33,133 bases of DNA from a candidate division WOR-3 bacterium (GTDB lineage Bacteria; Hydrothermota; Tepidihabitantia; Tepidihabitantales; DTDR01), in NCBI GenBank assembly GCA_039801725.1, contig JBDRVE010000014.1, positions 6,297 to 39,429 of the forward strand. Direction: 5' to 3'. Made by a program: the position numbers and the translations under genes. This document shows, in pieces, positions 7,268-15,600 of the stretch (positions within the stretch are counted from its first letter, which is position 1; every line of letters starts with the position of its first letter). The notes under the pieces are model-generated. The model saw only the letters and a list, made by a program, of their open reading frames with translations, was not told where the DNA came from and did no database searches.

Positions 7268-8624
7268 AAAAATAATAGATTATATAAAAAAACAACAAAT
7301 TTTAAATAAAGGAGTAGAAATTCTTTTCCAAATTTACAAAAAGCACGATTTTTATTTAGTAGGAGGGACAATTCGAGATATAATTTTGAATAAAGACCCT
7401 TTGGATTTTGACTTTGTTGTTTATGGGAGTGGAATAAAAGGAGCGAAAATTTTCGGAGAAAAAATGAAGGGGAAATTTATTCTTTTGTCTGAAAAGGATG
7501 ATGAAGCAAGAGTTGTGGCTTATAAAACTATCTTTGATTTTAAAGGGCTTAATAAAAAAACTATTATTGCTGATCTTTCGGAAAGAGATTTTACTATAAA
7601 TGCGATTGCCTTCTCTTTTAAAGAAAACAAATTACTTGATCCCTTCAAAGGTATCAAAGATTTAAAAAATAAAAAAATCCGCTTAACAAATGATTTTGTC
7701 CTTCACCAGGACCCTTTAAGAATATTAAGAGCAATCAGATTTGCCTCTCAATTGGGTTTTAAAATTGATAAAAAAATCTTAGAAATCAGCAAAGAAATCT
7801 CTCTTCAAGAAGTAGCAAAAGAAAGAATAAATTATGAACTTTTTCAAATTTTAGCTACTGATAAAAGTTATGCCTACATTAAAAAACTTTATGATTTAAA
7901 ACTTTTAGCACAAATCTTTTCAATCAACTCTTCTTTTTTTGATGATAAATATTTAATAAGGCATTCTTTAAAGACTTACAAAAAAATTGAAGAAATTATC
8001 GCTACTCAAGAATTTTTTGGTCAATTTCAAAAAGAATGGGAAGAGTATTTTTCAATTCCTCATAGTAAAGAAATTTTGAAGTTGGCGGGATTATTTCACG
8101 ATGTCGCAAAACCGCTGACAATTAAAAAGAATGAGAATGGGGAAATTCATTTTTATGGTCACGAAGCAGTTGGGGCGAGACTGATAAAAAAAGTTTTCAA
8201 AAATTTAAAATTTTCTAATGATGATATTCATCATATTACTAACTTAGTATTTTATCACATGCGCCTTCATCTTTTAGCTTCGGCTCCCATCTTAACGGAT
8301 CGAGCAATAAGAAGATTTTTCCGTGATTTAAAAAATTATGCTTTTGGTTTGATGATTCTTACTTATGCTGATGGTTATGCAACAGCCGGCTATACCAAAC
8401 ATTTAGAAAAAACAATAAAAAGAATGATTGAGTTAAAAAGAAAGGAGGAAGAAGAAAAGAAAAAGATAAAATTAATAAGTGGCTATGATTTAATTGATTT
8501 AGGATTAAAACCTGGACCTATTTTTAAAAAAATTTTACATGAAATAGAAAATTTATTTTTGGAAGGTAAAATTAAAAATAAAGAAGAAGCAATAACTTAT
8601 GTGAAAGAAAATTATTTATCTTAA
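7254..8624 (+). CDS. CCA-adding-type tRNA nucleotidyltransferase with HD domain
   Basis: A 456-aa class II polymerase-beta-type nucleotidyltransferase. The head domain has LVGGTIRD (35-42) with the metal-binding pair DFD (D51, D53), followed by ERDFTINA (about 110) and the RILRAIRFA tRNA-contacting segment (about 156-164). A C-terminal HD phosphohydrolase domain has HD at 282-283 and further His residues (HFYGHEAVGARL and HHITN). This layout fits CCA-adding or A-adding enzymes that mature tRNA 3' ends, with poly(A) polymerase as the alternative. It overlaps deoA by 14 nt and overlaps the convergent protease gene by 9 nt at its end. Confidence 0.88.
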   Translation: MEELKKIIDYIKKQQILNKGVEILFQIYKKHDFYLVGGTIRDIILNKDPLDFDFVVYGSGIKGAKIFGEKMKGKFILLSEKDDEARVVAYKTIFDFKGLNKKTIIADLSERDFTINAIAFSFKENKLLDPFKGIKDLKNKKIRLTNDFVLHQDPLRILRAIRFASQLGFKIDKKILEISKEISLQEVAKERINYELFQILATDKSYAYIKKLYDLKLLAQIFSINSSFFDDKYLIRHSLKTYKKIEEIIATQEFFGQFQKEWEEYFSIPHSKEILKLAGLFHDVAKPLTIKKNENGEIHFYGHEAVGARLIKKVFKNLKFSNDDIHHITNLVFYHMRLHLLASAPILTDRAIRRFFRDLKNYAFGLMILTYADGYATAGYTKHLEKTIKRMIELKRKEEEEKKKIKLISGYDLIDLGLKPGPIFKKILHEIENLFLEGKIKNKEEAITYVKENYLS

Positions 8625-10151
8625 GGCGGTCTTAAAAAGTTCTTCTTGAGAATTAACCAATTTCAATAGTTCAATAGCCTTTTTAACATGGGGATCAAAT
8701 TTTAGAAGAGTTTCGTATCGGGCTTTCATTCCACCGACTTTGTCAGCAATTTCCACTGCCAAATCTCTTATTATCTCTTCTTCGTTCTTGGCAATTTCTT
8801 CTTCATCAAATTCAATCTTTTTTTCTTTTAAATAAGGAACAAATTCCTTATCAATAAAATCTTTGGTAATGGAAATAGGTAGTTTTAATTCCTTTTTCTC
8901 CGAATGATATTTAACCGCAAATTTAAAGAAGATATTTTCTTGACGAAGTTTGGTCATAAATTTAGAAAGGGGTTGATAGGGTAGATAGATATCAGGAGCG
9001 ATGCCGCCGCCGCCATAAATTTGTCGTTTCATTTTTCCAATTGTTCGATAAATTTGTTTTTGTTCTTTTTCTTTCAAGGAGTCCTTTTTTGTTTTTTTAT
9101 GGATACAACGACCACTGGGAGTGTACCAATAAGCAGTGGTTATTTTAAGAGCCGTATTATCATCCAAAGGACGAATATTTTGAACAGAACCTTTACCAAA
9201 GGTTGTTTCTCCAATAATTAGTGCTCTTTCATAATCTTGTAAAGCACCGGCAACAATTTCAGTGGCCGAAGCACTTCCCCGGTCGACCAATACCACCATT
9301 GGATAATTTTTATATTTTGGTTCTTCTAATGTATAAAAAACTCTTTCGGTTTGTGGATTTTTCCCCTTTACCTTTACGACAATACTGCCCTTTTCTAAGA
9401 AAAGACTAGCCACTCCCACTCCTTCTTGTAACAAACCACCGGAGTTTGATCTTAAATCCAAGATTAATTTTTTTATTCTTTCTTTGCCAAAAAGTGAATC
9501 AAGGGTATTTTTTAACTCTTCCTCCGCCAATGTTGAAAAATCGGCTAATCGGATATAACCAATTTCGTTATCTACTTTTCCCGCATAAGGAATGGCGTGG
9601 ATTTTAATAATTTCTCTTGTTAAAGTAAAATTAAGTTCTTCTTCTACTCCCTCTCTTTTTATAGTTACTTTTACTTTTGTTCCTGGTTCTCCTCTCAATT
9701 TTTTAACTGCCTCTTCCAAAGAGATTCCTTCGGTCGAAATGTCATTAATTTTAATTATTTTGTCTCCAGCAATTATCCCTGCCCGATAAGCCGGAGTTCC
9801 TTCAATAGGGGAGATTACTGTCAATTGATTATCCTGAATACCGATTTGAATTCCGATTCCCCCAAATTGAGCCTCTGTTTTAATTTTTAAATCTTGATAT
9901 TCTTCTTCGGTTAAATATTGAGTATAGGGATCCAAGGAATTTAACATTCCATCAATCGCTGATTTTATTAAATCATTAGGATTTACTTCCTCAACATAAT
10001 CCCTCGTAACAATATCAAGAATTTTAGAAAAGATTTGAAGAGATTGAAAAATATTTTGTTTTTGTGCCCAAAGATTTGTTCCTAAATAGGAAAAAAGAAA
10101 AGCAGAAATAATAATAACTAAAATAATAACAATTTTTTTATTTTTACTCAT
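8616..10151 (-). CDS. S41 family C-terminal processing peptidase (CtpA/CtpB type)
   Basis: A 511-aa membrane-anchored serine protease. One hydrophobic segment (about 7-27) anchors it with the catalytic part outside the cytoplasm. A helical cap (about 35-90) is followed by a PDZ domain (about 92-180, GGIGIQIG...AGDKIIKIN). The protease core has LDLRSNSGGLL (232-241) and a Ser-Lys dyad at S295 (GSASATE) and K320 (TFGKGSVQ), whose 25-residue spacing equals that of Bacillus CtpB. A long charged C-terminal extension (about 400-511) is unassigned. The ATG overlaps the tmk stop (ATGA), making it the last gene of the minus-strand operon from ogt. It probably trims or degrades envelope proteins; its target is unknown. 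Confidence 0.92.
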   Translation of the reverse strand: MSKNKKIVIILVIIISAFLFSYLGTNLWAQKQNIFQSLQIFSKILDIVTRDYVEEVNPNDLIKSAIDGMLNSLDPYTQYLTEEEYQDLKIKTEAQFGGIGIQIGIQDNQLTVISPIEGTPAYRAGIIAGDKIIKINDISTEGISLEEAVKKLRGEPGTKVKVTIKREGVEEELNFTLTREIIKIHAIPYAGKVDNEIGYIRLADFSTLAEEELKNTLDSLFGKERIKKLILDLRSNSGGLLQEGVGVASLFLEKGSIVVKVKGKNPQTERVFYTLEEPKYKNYPMVVLVDRGSASATEIVAGALQDYERALIIGETTFGKGSVQNIRPLDDNTALKITTAYWYTPSGRCIHKKTKKDSLKEKEQKQIYRTIGKMKRQIYGGGGIAPDIYLPYQPLSKFMTKLRQENIFFKFAVKYHSEKKELKLPISITKDFIDKEFVPYLKEKKIEFDEEEIAKNEEEIIRDLAVEIADKVGGMKARYETLLKFDPHVKKAIELLKLVNSQEELFKTALR

Positions 10152-10780
10152 ATTACTCCTTTTTTAGTTAAAAATTTTATTACCTCCGTTCTAATTTCTA
10201 AATGTAAATCTTCAATACTTTTATCCCCATTAAAAATTTTTATTCTTTTGGGAGCTCGTTTTGCCAGAAGAAGATAAGTGTTTCTTACTCTTTCGTAAAA
10301 TTCTTCAGCTTCTTTTTCCAGCCGATCTCTTTTTTCGTTTTTTATTCTTTCTTGGCTAAGAGAGATTGGTATATCAATAAGAATAGTAAGATCTGGTTTC
10401 AATTTGTTAGTAGCGTATTTATTAATTTGGCTTACTTTTTCCAAACCTAAATTTCGTCCCCCTCCTTGATAGGCTAAGGTAGAATCACTAAAACGGTCAG
10501 AAATTACAATTTTTCCTTCTTGTAAAGATGGCAAAATAACTTCTGCTAATAATTGAGTTCGTGCCGCGAGATATAAAAAAAATTCTGTTTTTGGATTCAT
10601 TTTAATATTTCTTTCATCAAGAAGAATTTTTCTAATTTCTTCACCAATTCTTGTGCCCCCAGGTTCATAAACTAATAAACAAGGAAGTTTTCTTTCTTTC
10701 AAATACTCATAAAGTAATTTTGCCTGAGTAGTTTTTCCACATCCTTCAATTCCTTCAAAAGTTATCAAAAGTCCTCGCAA
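10148..10780 (-). CDS. tmk: Thymidylate kinase
   Basis: A 210-aa dTMP kinase that makes dTDP from dTMP and ATP. It has the P-loop GIEGCGKTTQ at residues 10-19, the substrate motif SDRFSDSTLAYQGGGR at about 92-107, and a LID region with KNEKRDRLE. The start is a TTG at 10780, one base after the stop of the inositol-1-phosphate synthase gene; the next in-frame Met would remove the P-loop. It has no strong Shine-Dalgarno sequence, suggesting re-initiation after the upstream gene. Its stop overlaps the protease start. Confidence 0.95.
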   Translation of the reverse strand: MRGLLITFEGIEGCGKTTQAKLLYEYLKERKLPCLLVYEPGGTRIGEEIRKILLDERNIKMNPKTEFFLYLAARTQLLAEVILPSLQEGKIVISDRFSDSTLAYQGGGRNLGLEKVSQINKYATNKLKPDLTILIDIPISLSQERIKNEKRDRLEKEAEEFYERVRNTYLLLAKRAPKRIKIFNGDKSIEDLHLEIRTEVIKFLTKKGVI

Positions 10781-10781
10781 T

Positions 10782-11870
10782 TTATTTTTTTGTTTTCAAT
10801 CCATATTTTTTTATAAACTGTTCTAATTTTTCTCGAGCAAGATGATCGGGTATTTGTTTTGGCGGTGTTTTCATAAAGTAGCAAGAGGGTTCGATTATTG
10901 CTCCACTTAAGTTGTTATCTAACGCTAATTTTGCACAGCGGATAGCGTCAATTACTACTCCTGCGGAGTTGGGTGAATCCCATACCTCTAATTTTAATTC
11001 TAAATTTAAAGGGACATCCCCAAAAGTTCTTCCTTCAATTCGAATATAAGCCCATTTTCTATCTTTTAACCAAGCAACATAATCAGAAGGTCCGATATAA
11101 ATATTTTCTTCGCCAATATCATAAGGAATCAAAGAGGTTACCGCTTTTGTTTTAGAAATTTTCTTTGACTGTAGTCGTGAACGTTCAAGCATATTTAAAA
11201 AATCAGTGTTACCGCCAACATTTAATTGACTTGTTCTTTCAATCTTTACCCCTCGTTCAATAAAAAGATGGGTCAAAACTCGGTGAACAATTGTTGCTCC
11301 TACTTGGGATTTAATATCGTCACCAATAACCGGTAACTTTGCTTCTTTAAAACGATTTTGCCAGTACTTTTCTGAAGCGATAAATACTGGAATGCAGTTA
11401 ACGAAAGCACATTTTGCTTTTAGTGTCTGTTCAACATACCACTTAGTAGCCTCTTCACTTCCCACTGGTAGAAAATTTACTACCACATCGGTTTTCGTTT
11501 CTCTTAAAATTCGCACAATATCAGCAGTTGGACCAGGTGCCTTTTCAATAATTTGTGAAAGATAATATCCTAAACCATCGTGGGTCATTCCCCGTACCAC
11601 TTTTACATTTAATTTAGGAACGTCACAAAATTTGTAAGTATTATTAGGATAGGTGAAAATTGCTTGGGCTAAATCTTTTCCTACTTTTCTTTTATCAATA
11701 TCAATCCCAACTGTGAACTCAATATCCGAGATATGATAACCACCAAGATTAACATGCATTATACCAGGGATAAGATCTCCTTCCTTAGCATTTCGATAAT
11801 AATAAACTCCTTGAACTAAACTAGAAGCACAATTACCCACACCAATAATAGCTACTCTAATTTTGGGCAT
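10782..11870 (-). CDS. ino1: Inositol-1-phosphate synthase (archaeal/actinobacterial type)
   Basis: A 362-aa NAD-dependent L-myo-inositol-1-phosphate synthase converting glucose-6-phosphate to inositol-1-phosphate. It has the Rossmann start [16 protein letters not shown] (about 7-22), conserved [17 protein letters not shown] (about 129-145), NCIPVFIAS, and the catalytic-domain motifs [21 protein letters not shown] and [13 protein letters not shown]. Its length matches the short prokaryotic form rather than the roughly 510-aa eukaryotic one. An excellent Shine-Dalgarno sequence (GGAGGAG) precedes the ATG. It is flanked by an MBL hydrolase and thymidylate kinase, which do not indicate how the inositol is used; inositol phospholipids or di-inositol phosphate solutes are the usual fates. 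Confidence 0.95.
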   Translation of the reverse strand: MPKIRVAIIGVGNCASSLVQGVYYYRNAKEGDLIPGIMHVNLGGYHISDIEFTVGIDIDKRKVGKDLAQAIFTYPNNTYKFCDVPKLNVKVVRGMTHDGLGYYLSQIIEKAPGPTADIVRILRETKTDVVVNFLPVGSEEATKWYVEQTLKAKCAFVNCIPVFIASEKYWQNRFKEAKLPVIGDDIKSQVGATIVHRVLTHLFIERGVKIERTSQLNVGGNTDFLNMLERSRLQSKKISKTKAVTSLIPYDIGEENIYIGPSDYVAWLKDRKWAYIRIEGRTFGDVPLNLELKLEVWDSPNSAGVVIDAIRCAKLALDNNLSGAIIEPSCYFMKTPPKQIPDHLAREKLEQFIKKYGLKTKK

Positions 11871-11879
11871 AACTCCTCC

Positions 11880-12503
11880 TTAATTAATATTTAAAAAAGG
11901 GTTAACTTTTTTAATTTTATAAAAATAATCAAATTCTCCATGACCAGGATAAACTATCTGGTCATCTTTTATTATTTGACTTAATTTTTTTAAGGATTCA
12001 AAAATTTTTTTCTCATTTCCACCAGGGAAATCGGTACGACCTATAGAATCAAAAAAAAGAGTATCACCGGTAAAAACAAACTTATCATTGTATAAAGAAA
12101 TACTTCCTTCGGTGTGTCCAGGAGTATGGATTATTTTAAATTCTAACTCTCCAATTTTTATTATATCACCGTCTTTAAGCAATAAATCTGCCTTTTGAGA
12201 CACATAGGAATAACCAAAAAGAAGAGATAAATTTTTTTCTGGCGAACCTAATAATTCACTGTCTAATTCGTGAATCAATAATTGACAATTGAATTCTTTT
12301 AATAATTCGTTATTACTACTAATATGGTCAATATGACCATGGGTATTGAGAATATATTTAACCTTCCCCTTTAACTTTTTTATTTCTTTTATAATTCTTT
12401 CGCTTTCAAAAGCTGGGTCGATCACCAAAATTTCTTCTTTTGATTTCACAATGTAGGTATTGGTGAGAACTTCGCCCACAGGCAATCTGATAATTTCACC
12501 CAT
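11880..12503 (-). CDS. MBL-fold metallo-hydrolase (glyoxalase II-like)
   Basis: A 207-aa metallo-beta-lactamase-fold enzyme. The metal-binding signature HGHIDH is at 55-60 (HTHGHIDHIS), followed by IIHTPGHTEGS, the bridging Asp in FTGDTLF, and a last His in YPGHGEF, so all metal ligands for a dinuclear site are present. Length and motif order match the YcbL/glyoxalase II-like subfamily, which hydrolyses thioesters, but substrate specificity cannot be set from this. The start overlaps the ogt gene by 8 nt. Its stop is 10 nt from the Shine-Dalgarno-bearing start of ino1, so it sits inside the same minus-strand operon. Confidence 0.87.
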   Translation of the reverse strand: MGEIIRLPVGEVLTNTYIVKSKEEILVIDPAFESERIIKEIKKLKGKVKYILNTHGHIDHISSNNELLKEFNCQLLIHELDSELLGSPEKNLSLLFGYSYVSQKADLLLKDGDIIKIGELEFKIIHTPGHTEGSISLYNDKFVFTGDTLFFDSIGRTDFPGGNEKKIFESLKKLSQIIKDDQIVYPGHGEFDYFYKIKKVNPFLNIN

Positions 12504-12786
12504 TTTGTTTGAATATAACTTTGTCCCTAACTATTAGAATTCCTTCTTTTCTGAGTAATTCTATTTTCTTTTTTGCCCCTAAGGAATAACCGCCAATTTT
12601 TCCATCGCTCCTTATTACTCGATGGCAGGGAATTATAATTGGATAAGGATTTCTTTTTAATGCTTGACCAACTGCGCGAGCTAAATTCTTATTTCCTAAT
12701 TTTATTGCTACTTCTTGGTACGTCATTACTTTTCCTTTTGGAATTTCTTTTACAATTGCTAATACTTTCTTAGTGAACTCAGTCAT
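12496..12786 (-). CDS. ogt: Methylated-DNA--protein-cysteine methyltransferase, single domain
   Basis: A 96-aa protein corresponding to only the C-terminal, DNA-binding and active-site domain of O6-alkylguanine-DNA alkyltransferase. The acceptor cysteine is C54 in IIPCHRVIRSDG, and the Arg finger region lies in ARAVGQALKRNP. The Cys in PCHR argues for a true suicide methyltransferase rather than the alkyltransferase-like proteins that carry Trp there, although those are the closest alternative. It is the first gene of the minus-strand operon, with a promoter at 12810-12837 and a leader of about 23 nt. Confidence 0.88.
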   Translation of the reverse strand: MTEFTKKVLAIVKEIPKGKVMTYQEVAIKLGNKNLARAVGQALKRNPYPIIIPCHRVIRSDGKIGGYSLGAKKKIELLRKEGILIVRDKVIFKQNG

Positions 12787-12809
12787 TTTAAAAAAATCAA
12801 ACTCTTTAA

Positions 12810-12837
12810 ATTTTAATTAATCTTTTTAAAAAGTCAA
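12810..12837 (-). promoter_or_regulatory. Promoter for the ogt-MBL-ino1-tmk-ctp operon
   Basis: On the minus strand TTGACT (12837-12832), 16 nt, then TAAAAT (12815-12810). The ATG is 23 nt further on, so this transcript would have a short leader of about 16 nt. The -35 box is 5 bp from that of the divergent promoter at 12843. Confidence 0.55.
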
Positions 12838-12842
12838 TAAGG

Positions 12843-12871
12843 TTGAAATTACTTTTCTTTTCTCCTAAAAT
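12843..12871 (+). promoter_or_regulatory. Promoter for the methyltransferase gene
   Basis: TTGAAA (12843-12848), a 17-nt spacer, TAAAAT (12866-12871), then 7 nt to the ATG at 12879, matching the leaderless layout seen at other genes here. A perfect TATAAT at 12871-12876 overlaps it but would need a 22-nt spacer. Confidence 0.6.
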
Positions 12872-12878
12872 ATAATTG

Positions 12879-13628
12879 ATGGAAAAATCATTTTCTAAGT
12901 TTGCTCAATTTTATGATGAATTTATGTTGAAATTGGTTAATTATGAAGCTTGGGTGGATTATGTAATTGATATTTGGAATCTTTTTAGTTTAAAGCCAAA
13001 AATTGTTTTAGATTTAGCTTGTGGTACAGGGATTCCTTCTCTTATTCTTTTAAAAAAAGGTTTTCAAGTTATCGGTGTAGATAAAAGCAAAGAGATGTTA
13101 GAAATTTTTAAAAAGAAAATAGAAAGATATCCTGAGTTAAAAAGCCAGCTCACAATTATTGAAAGTGATGCAGTCAATTTCATTTTAGATACTCAGGTAG
13201 ATGCAGCGGTATCTTTTTATGATAGTATTAATTATTTATTGACTGAACAAGAATTAGAAAGGTGTTTTTCTTTAGTTTATAAATTCTTAAGAGAAAAGGG
13301 AATTTTTAGTTTTGATATGAATACTATTTTCGTCTTAGAAAAGTTCTGGGATAATAATAAGTTTGTAAGAGAAAGTGAGAGTTTAAAAACTCTTTGGGAA
13401 AATAAATTTGATAAAAAGTTAAAAATTTCTACTCTTTATTTAAAATGTTACTTAAAAGATAAGAAAGAATCTTTTGTAGAAATTCATCAAGAACGGGGGT
13501 ACGAATATAAAACAATAATTCAACTTTTAAAAAAAGTTGGCTTTCGCAGAATTAAAGTTTTCCAACATCTTACCTTTTTACCTGCTAAAAAAGATTCTTT
13601 GAGAGTAATGTTCGTTGCTTTAAAATAA
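12879..13628 (+). CDS. Class I SAM-dependent methyltransferase
   Basis: A 249-aa protein with a standard Rossmann-type methyltransferase domain: motif I VLDLACGTGIPSLIL at about 46-60, the acidic residue binding the SAM ribose in VIGVDKS (about 68-74), and motif II/III around ESDAVNF. The C-terminal third carries a substrate-binding subdomain ending in a LLKKVGFRRIKVF strand-helix typical of this superfamily. The substrate is not identifiable. A TTG codon directly before the ATG (12876) could be used, but the promoter layout places the transcript start at the ATG. The 3' end overlaps the convergent DNA glycosylase gene by 44 nt. Confidence 0.85.
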   Translation: MEKSFSKFAQFYDEFMLKLVNYEAWVDYVIDIWNLFSLKPKIVLDLACGTGIPSLILLKKGFQVIGVDKSKEMLEIFKKKIERYPELKSQLTIIESDAVNFILDTQVDAAVSFYDSINYLLTEQELERCFSLVYKFLREKGIFSFDMNTIFVLEKFWDNNKFVRESESLKTLWENKFDKKLKISTLYLKCYLKDKKESFVEIHQERGYEYKTIIQLLKKVGFRRIKVFQHLTFLPAKKDSLRVMFVALK

Positions 13629-14184
13629 TTTTTATTTTTCCCAAAGCTTCTTTTAATTTCTTTTGATTTTCTTTTTTATTTAACCACACATTAGCTCCTG
13701 AAGGATGGGGTAAAGGAATAATTAAAGAATCTTTCCAATGGAAAATATTGCCCACAACTTCGTCCATTCTTTTTTTTCCTAAGACTGCTTGGATTGCTAA
13801 GATTCCTACAGGAATAATTAACTTTGGTTTAAGAAGTTTTATTTCTGAATGAAGATAAGGCAAACAATTTTTTAATTCGAATGCTTTTGGAGAGCGATTA
13901 CTTCCTAAATAACATTTTATCACTTGAGTAATATAAATTTTTTCTCTTATTTCTTTCTCGGAGAGACCAATTTCTTGAAACCAAGAAAAAAGTTTTTTAC
14001 CTGCCGGTCCCACAAAAGGTATTGTTAATTCATTTTCTTTTTTCCCGGGGGCTTGACCAATAATTAGTATTTGAGCGTTTTTTATAGGTGAAAAAACAGG
14101 TTGATATTTCACTAAATGACGACATTTTTTACATTTTTTAATTTTATTTATCAAACTATCAATAGAAAGAATAGAGGCAACCAC
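13585..14184 (-). CDS. Uracil-DNA glycosylase, family 4-like, iron-sulfur
   Basis: A 199-aa glycosylase of the uracil-DNA glycosylase superfamily. It has the four cluster cysteines of the thermophile-type family 4 enzymes (C18, C21, C91, C107; C-x2-C and C-x15-C), the catalytic motif 1 GQAPGKKE (43-50) followed by PFVGPAGK, and motif 2 PHPSGANVW near residue 161. It removes uracil from deaminated DNA. The N-terminal GTG at 14184 overlaps queH by 26 nt and no Shine-Dalgarno sequence is visible, so the exact start is uncertain. Its last 44 nt are antisense to the methyltransferase gene. Confidence 0.88.
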   Translation of the reverse strand: MVASILSIDSLINKIKKCKKCRHLVKYQPVFSPIKNAQILIIGQAPGKKENELTIPFVGPAGKKLFSWFQEIGLSEKEIREKIYITQVIKCYLGSNRSPKAFELKNCLPYLHSEIKLLKPKLIIPVGILAIQAVLGKKRMDEVVGNIFHWKDSLIIPLPHPSGANVWLNKKENQKKLKEALGKIKIILKQRTLLSKNLF

Positions 14185-14680
14185 AATATTTTTGGGAATA
14201 AATTACTAATTTTTTAATCTCTTCTTTCTTTACAAAAAAGATTTCTTTTAAAGTGAAATAATTAATATTTTCCTTTTCTGCTATTTTGTTGCCCAAAGAA
14301 TCAAGCAAATTTTTATCTTTCTGAGGGCTAGCAATTAAGGTAGTAGAGAAATAAAAGAAATTATTTTCTTTAGCAAATTGGGCAGTTTTTTCTAATCTTA
14401 TCTGGAAACAAATTTCACATCTTTTTCCACCCTCTTTTTCCTTTCGGTATTCTTTTGTTTTATTTAAAAAATCAATTGGCCTGTAAATAGGCACAATTAA
14501 TTCCAAATTTTTCTGTTGAGAAATCTTTTCAACAGCTCTTAGTCTTTTTTCGTATTCTTGAAAAGGAAGAATATTAGGATTATAATAAAAAATAATTATT
14601 TTAAAATCTTCTTTCAGAGAATTTAAAAAATTTAAAAGACAAATTGCACAGCAGGTATGTAAAAGGAGGTTATTTTCCAC
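14159..14680 (-). CDS. queH: Epoxyqueuosine reductase, QueH type
   Basis: A 173-aa QueH-family protein (formerly DUF208), which replaces QueG in reducing epoxyqueuosine to queuosine in tRNA. Diagnostic cysteines are present: HTCCAIC (C10, C11, C14), GGKRCEICF (C88, C91) and a CGC near the C-terminus. The set accounts for the [4Fe-4S] and metal sites of the family. The start is GTG at 14680, overlapping the end of porB by 11 nt, so it appears to be the fifth gene of the por transcript. The shared transcript is probably organisational, not functional. Confidence 0.92.
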   Translation of the reverse strand: MENNLLLHTCCAICLLNFLNSLKEDFKIIIFYYNPNILPFQEYEKRLRAVEKISQQKNLELIVPIYRPIDFLNKTKEYRKEKEGGKRCEICFQIRLEKTAQFAKENNFFYFSTTLIASPQKDKNLLDSLGNKIAEKENINYFTLKEIFFVKKEEIKKLVIYSQKYCGCLYSFY

Positions 14681-15599
14681 TTACTTCACATTTTTTGAGA
14701 AGTTTTTGATATTTTTCATCTACATATCTTTGGAATTCTTCTAAAAGATGTTTATTTTTTTCTTCAAATAAATGAGCAAATCTTCCTTGCAATTTTAACC
14801 ATTCTATTATTGGTTTTGGTTCAGAAGGTCTATAATTTAAACGGTAAACTCCGTTTTCGTATTCGTAAAGTGGCCAAAAGTTTGTTTCCACTGCTAAACG
14901 GGAAATTTCAATTGTTAATGAAGGTAAATGTCCCCACCCTAAAGGACAAGGAACCAAAATATTAATAAATGTTGGACCCTCATAAGACTGAGCCTTTTCT
15001 ACCTTTCTAATTAAGTCGTGAAAGAAAGCCACAGTAGTTTGGGCTGCGTACGGAACTTCGTGAGCAATAACGATTTCCATTATATCTTTCCTCGGTTGCA
15101 ATTTTCCTGGCAATTTTTCTCCTTTGGGAGAAGTGGTTGTGTGGGCAAATTGTGGAGTAGCAGAAGAACGTTGAATCCCCGTATTCATATATGCTTGGTT
15201 ATCAGTACAAACATAGAGAAAACTGTGTCTTCTCTCAATTGCTCCTGATAAAGCTTGGAAGCCAATATCATAAGTTCCGCCATCGCCACCAAAAACGATA
15301 AAATAAATTTTTTTGTTTATCTTTCCTTTTCGAGACAAAACTCGATAAGCAGCTTCCATACCAGAGATGGTAGCAGCAGCATTTTCAAAAGCTGAATGGA
15401 ACATAGAAACCTGCCAGGCAGTATGGGGGAAAATTGTGGAAACAATTTCTAAACAACCAGTAGGCATAGCGCAAGCGATCGGTTTTTTACTAGCCAATAA
15501 TACCTGTCTTACAGCTAAAACTTCGCCACACCCAGCACAGGCTCGGTGGCCAGAGCTAAAAAGTTCTTCTTCTTTTAATAAGTCCTTTATATTTTTCAT
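14670..15599 (-). CDS. porB: 2-oxoacid (pyruvate):ferredoxin oxidoreductase, beta subunit
   Basis: A 309-aa thiamine-diphosphate-binding subunit. CAGCGE (C21, C24) and a Cys in MPTGCLE supply ligands of the [4Fe-4S] cluster close to the thiamine; FGGDGGTYDIGFQALSG is the TPP-Mg motif; and NQAYMNTGIQRSSATP is the characteristic beta-subunit loop. Length and motifs match the archaeal-style four-subunit enzymes. With the alpha, gamma and delta genes it oxidatively decarboxylates a 2-oxoacid to an acyl-CoA and reduces ferredoxin. Pyruvate is most likely, but 2-oxoisovalerate (VOR) cannot be excluded. The start follows GAGGT and sits next to the porA stop. Confidence 0.92.
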   Translation of the reverse strand: MKNIKDLLKEEELFSSGHRACAGCGEVLAVRQVLLASKKPIACAMPTGCLEIVSTIFPHTAWQVSMFHSAFENAAATISGMEAAYRVLSRKGKINKKIYFIVFGGDGGTYDIGFQALSGAIERRHSFLYVCTDNQAYMNTGIQRSSATPQFAHTTTSPKGEKLPGKLQPRKDIMEIVIAHEVPYAAQTTVAFFHDLIRKVEKAQSYEGPTFINILVPCPLGWGHLPSLTIEISRLAVETNFWPLYEYENGVYRLNYRPSEPKPIIEWLKLQGRFAHLFEEKNKHLLEEFQRYVDEKYQKLLKKCEVSGK

Positions 15600-15600
15600 A

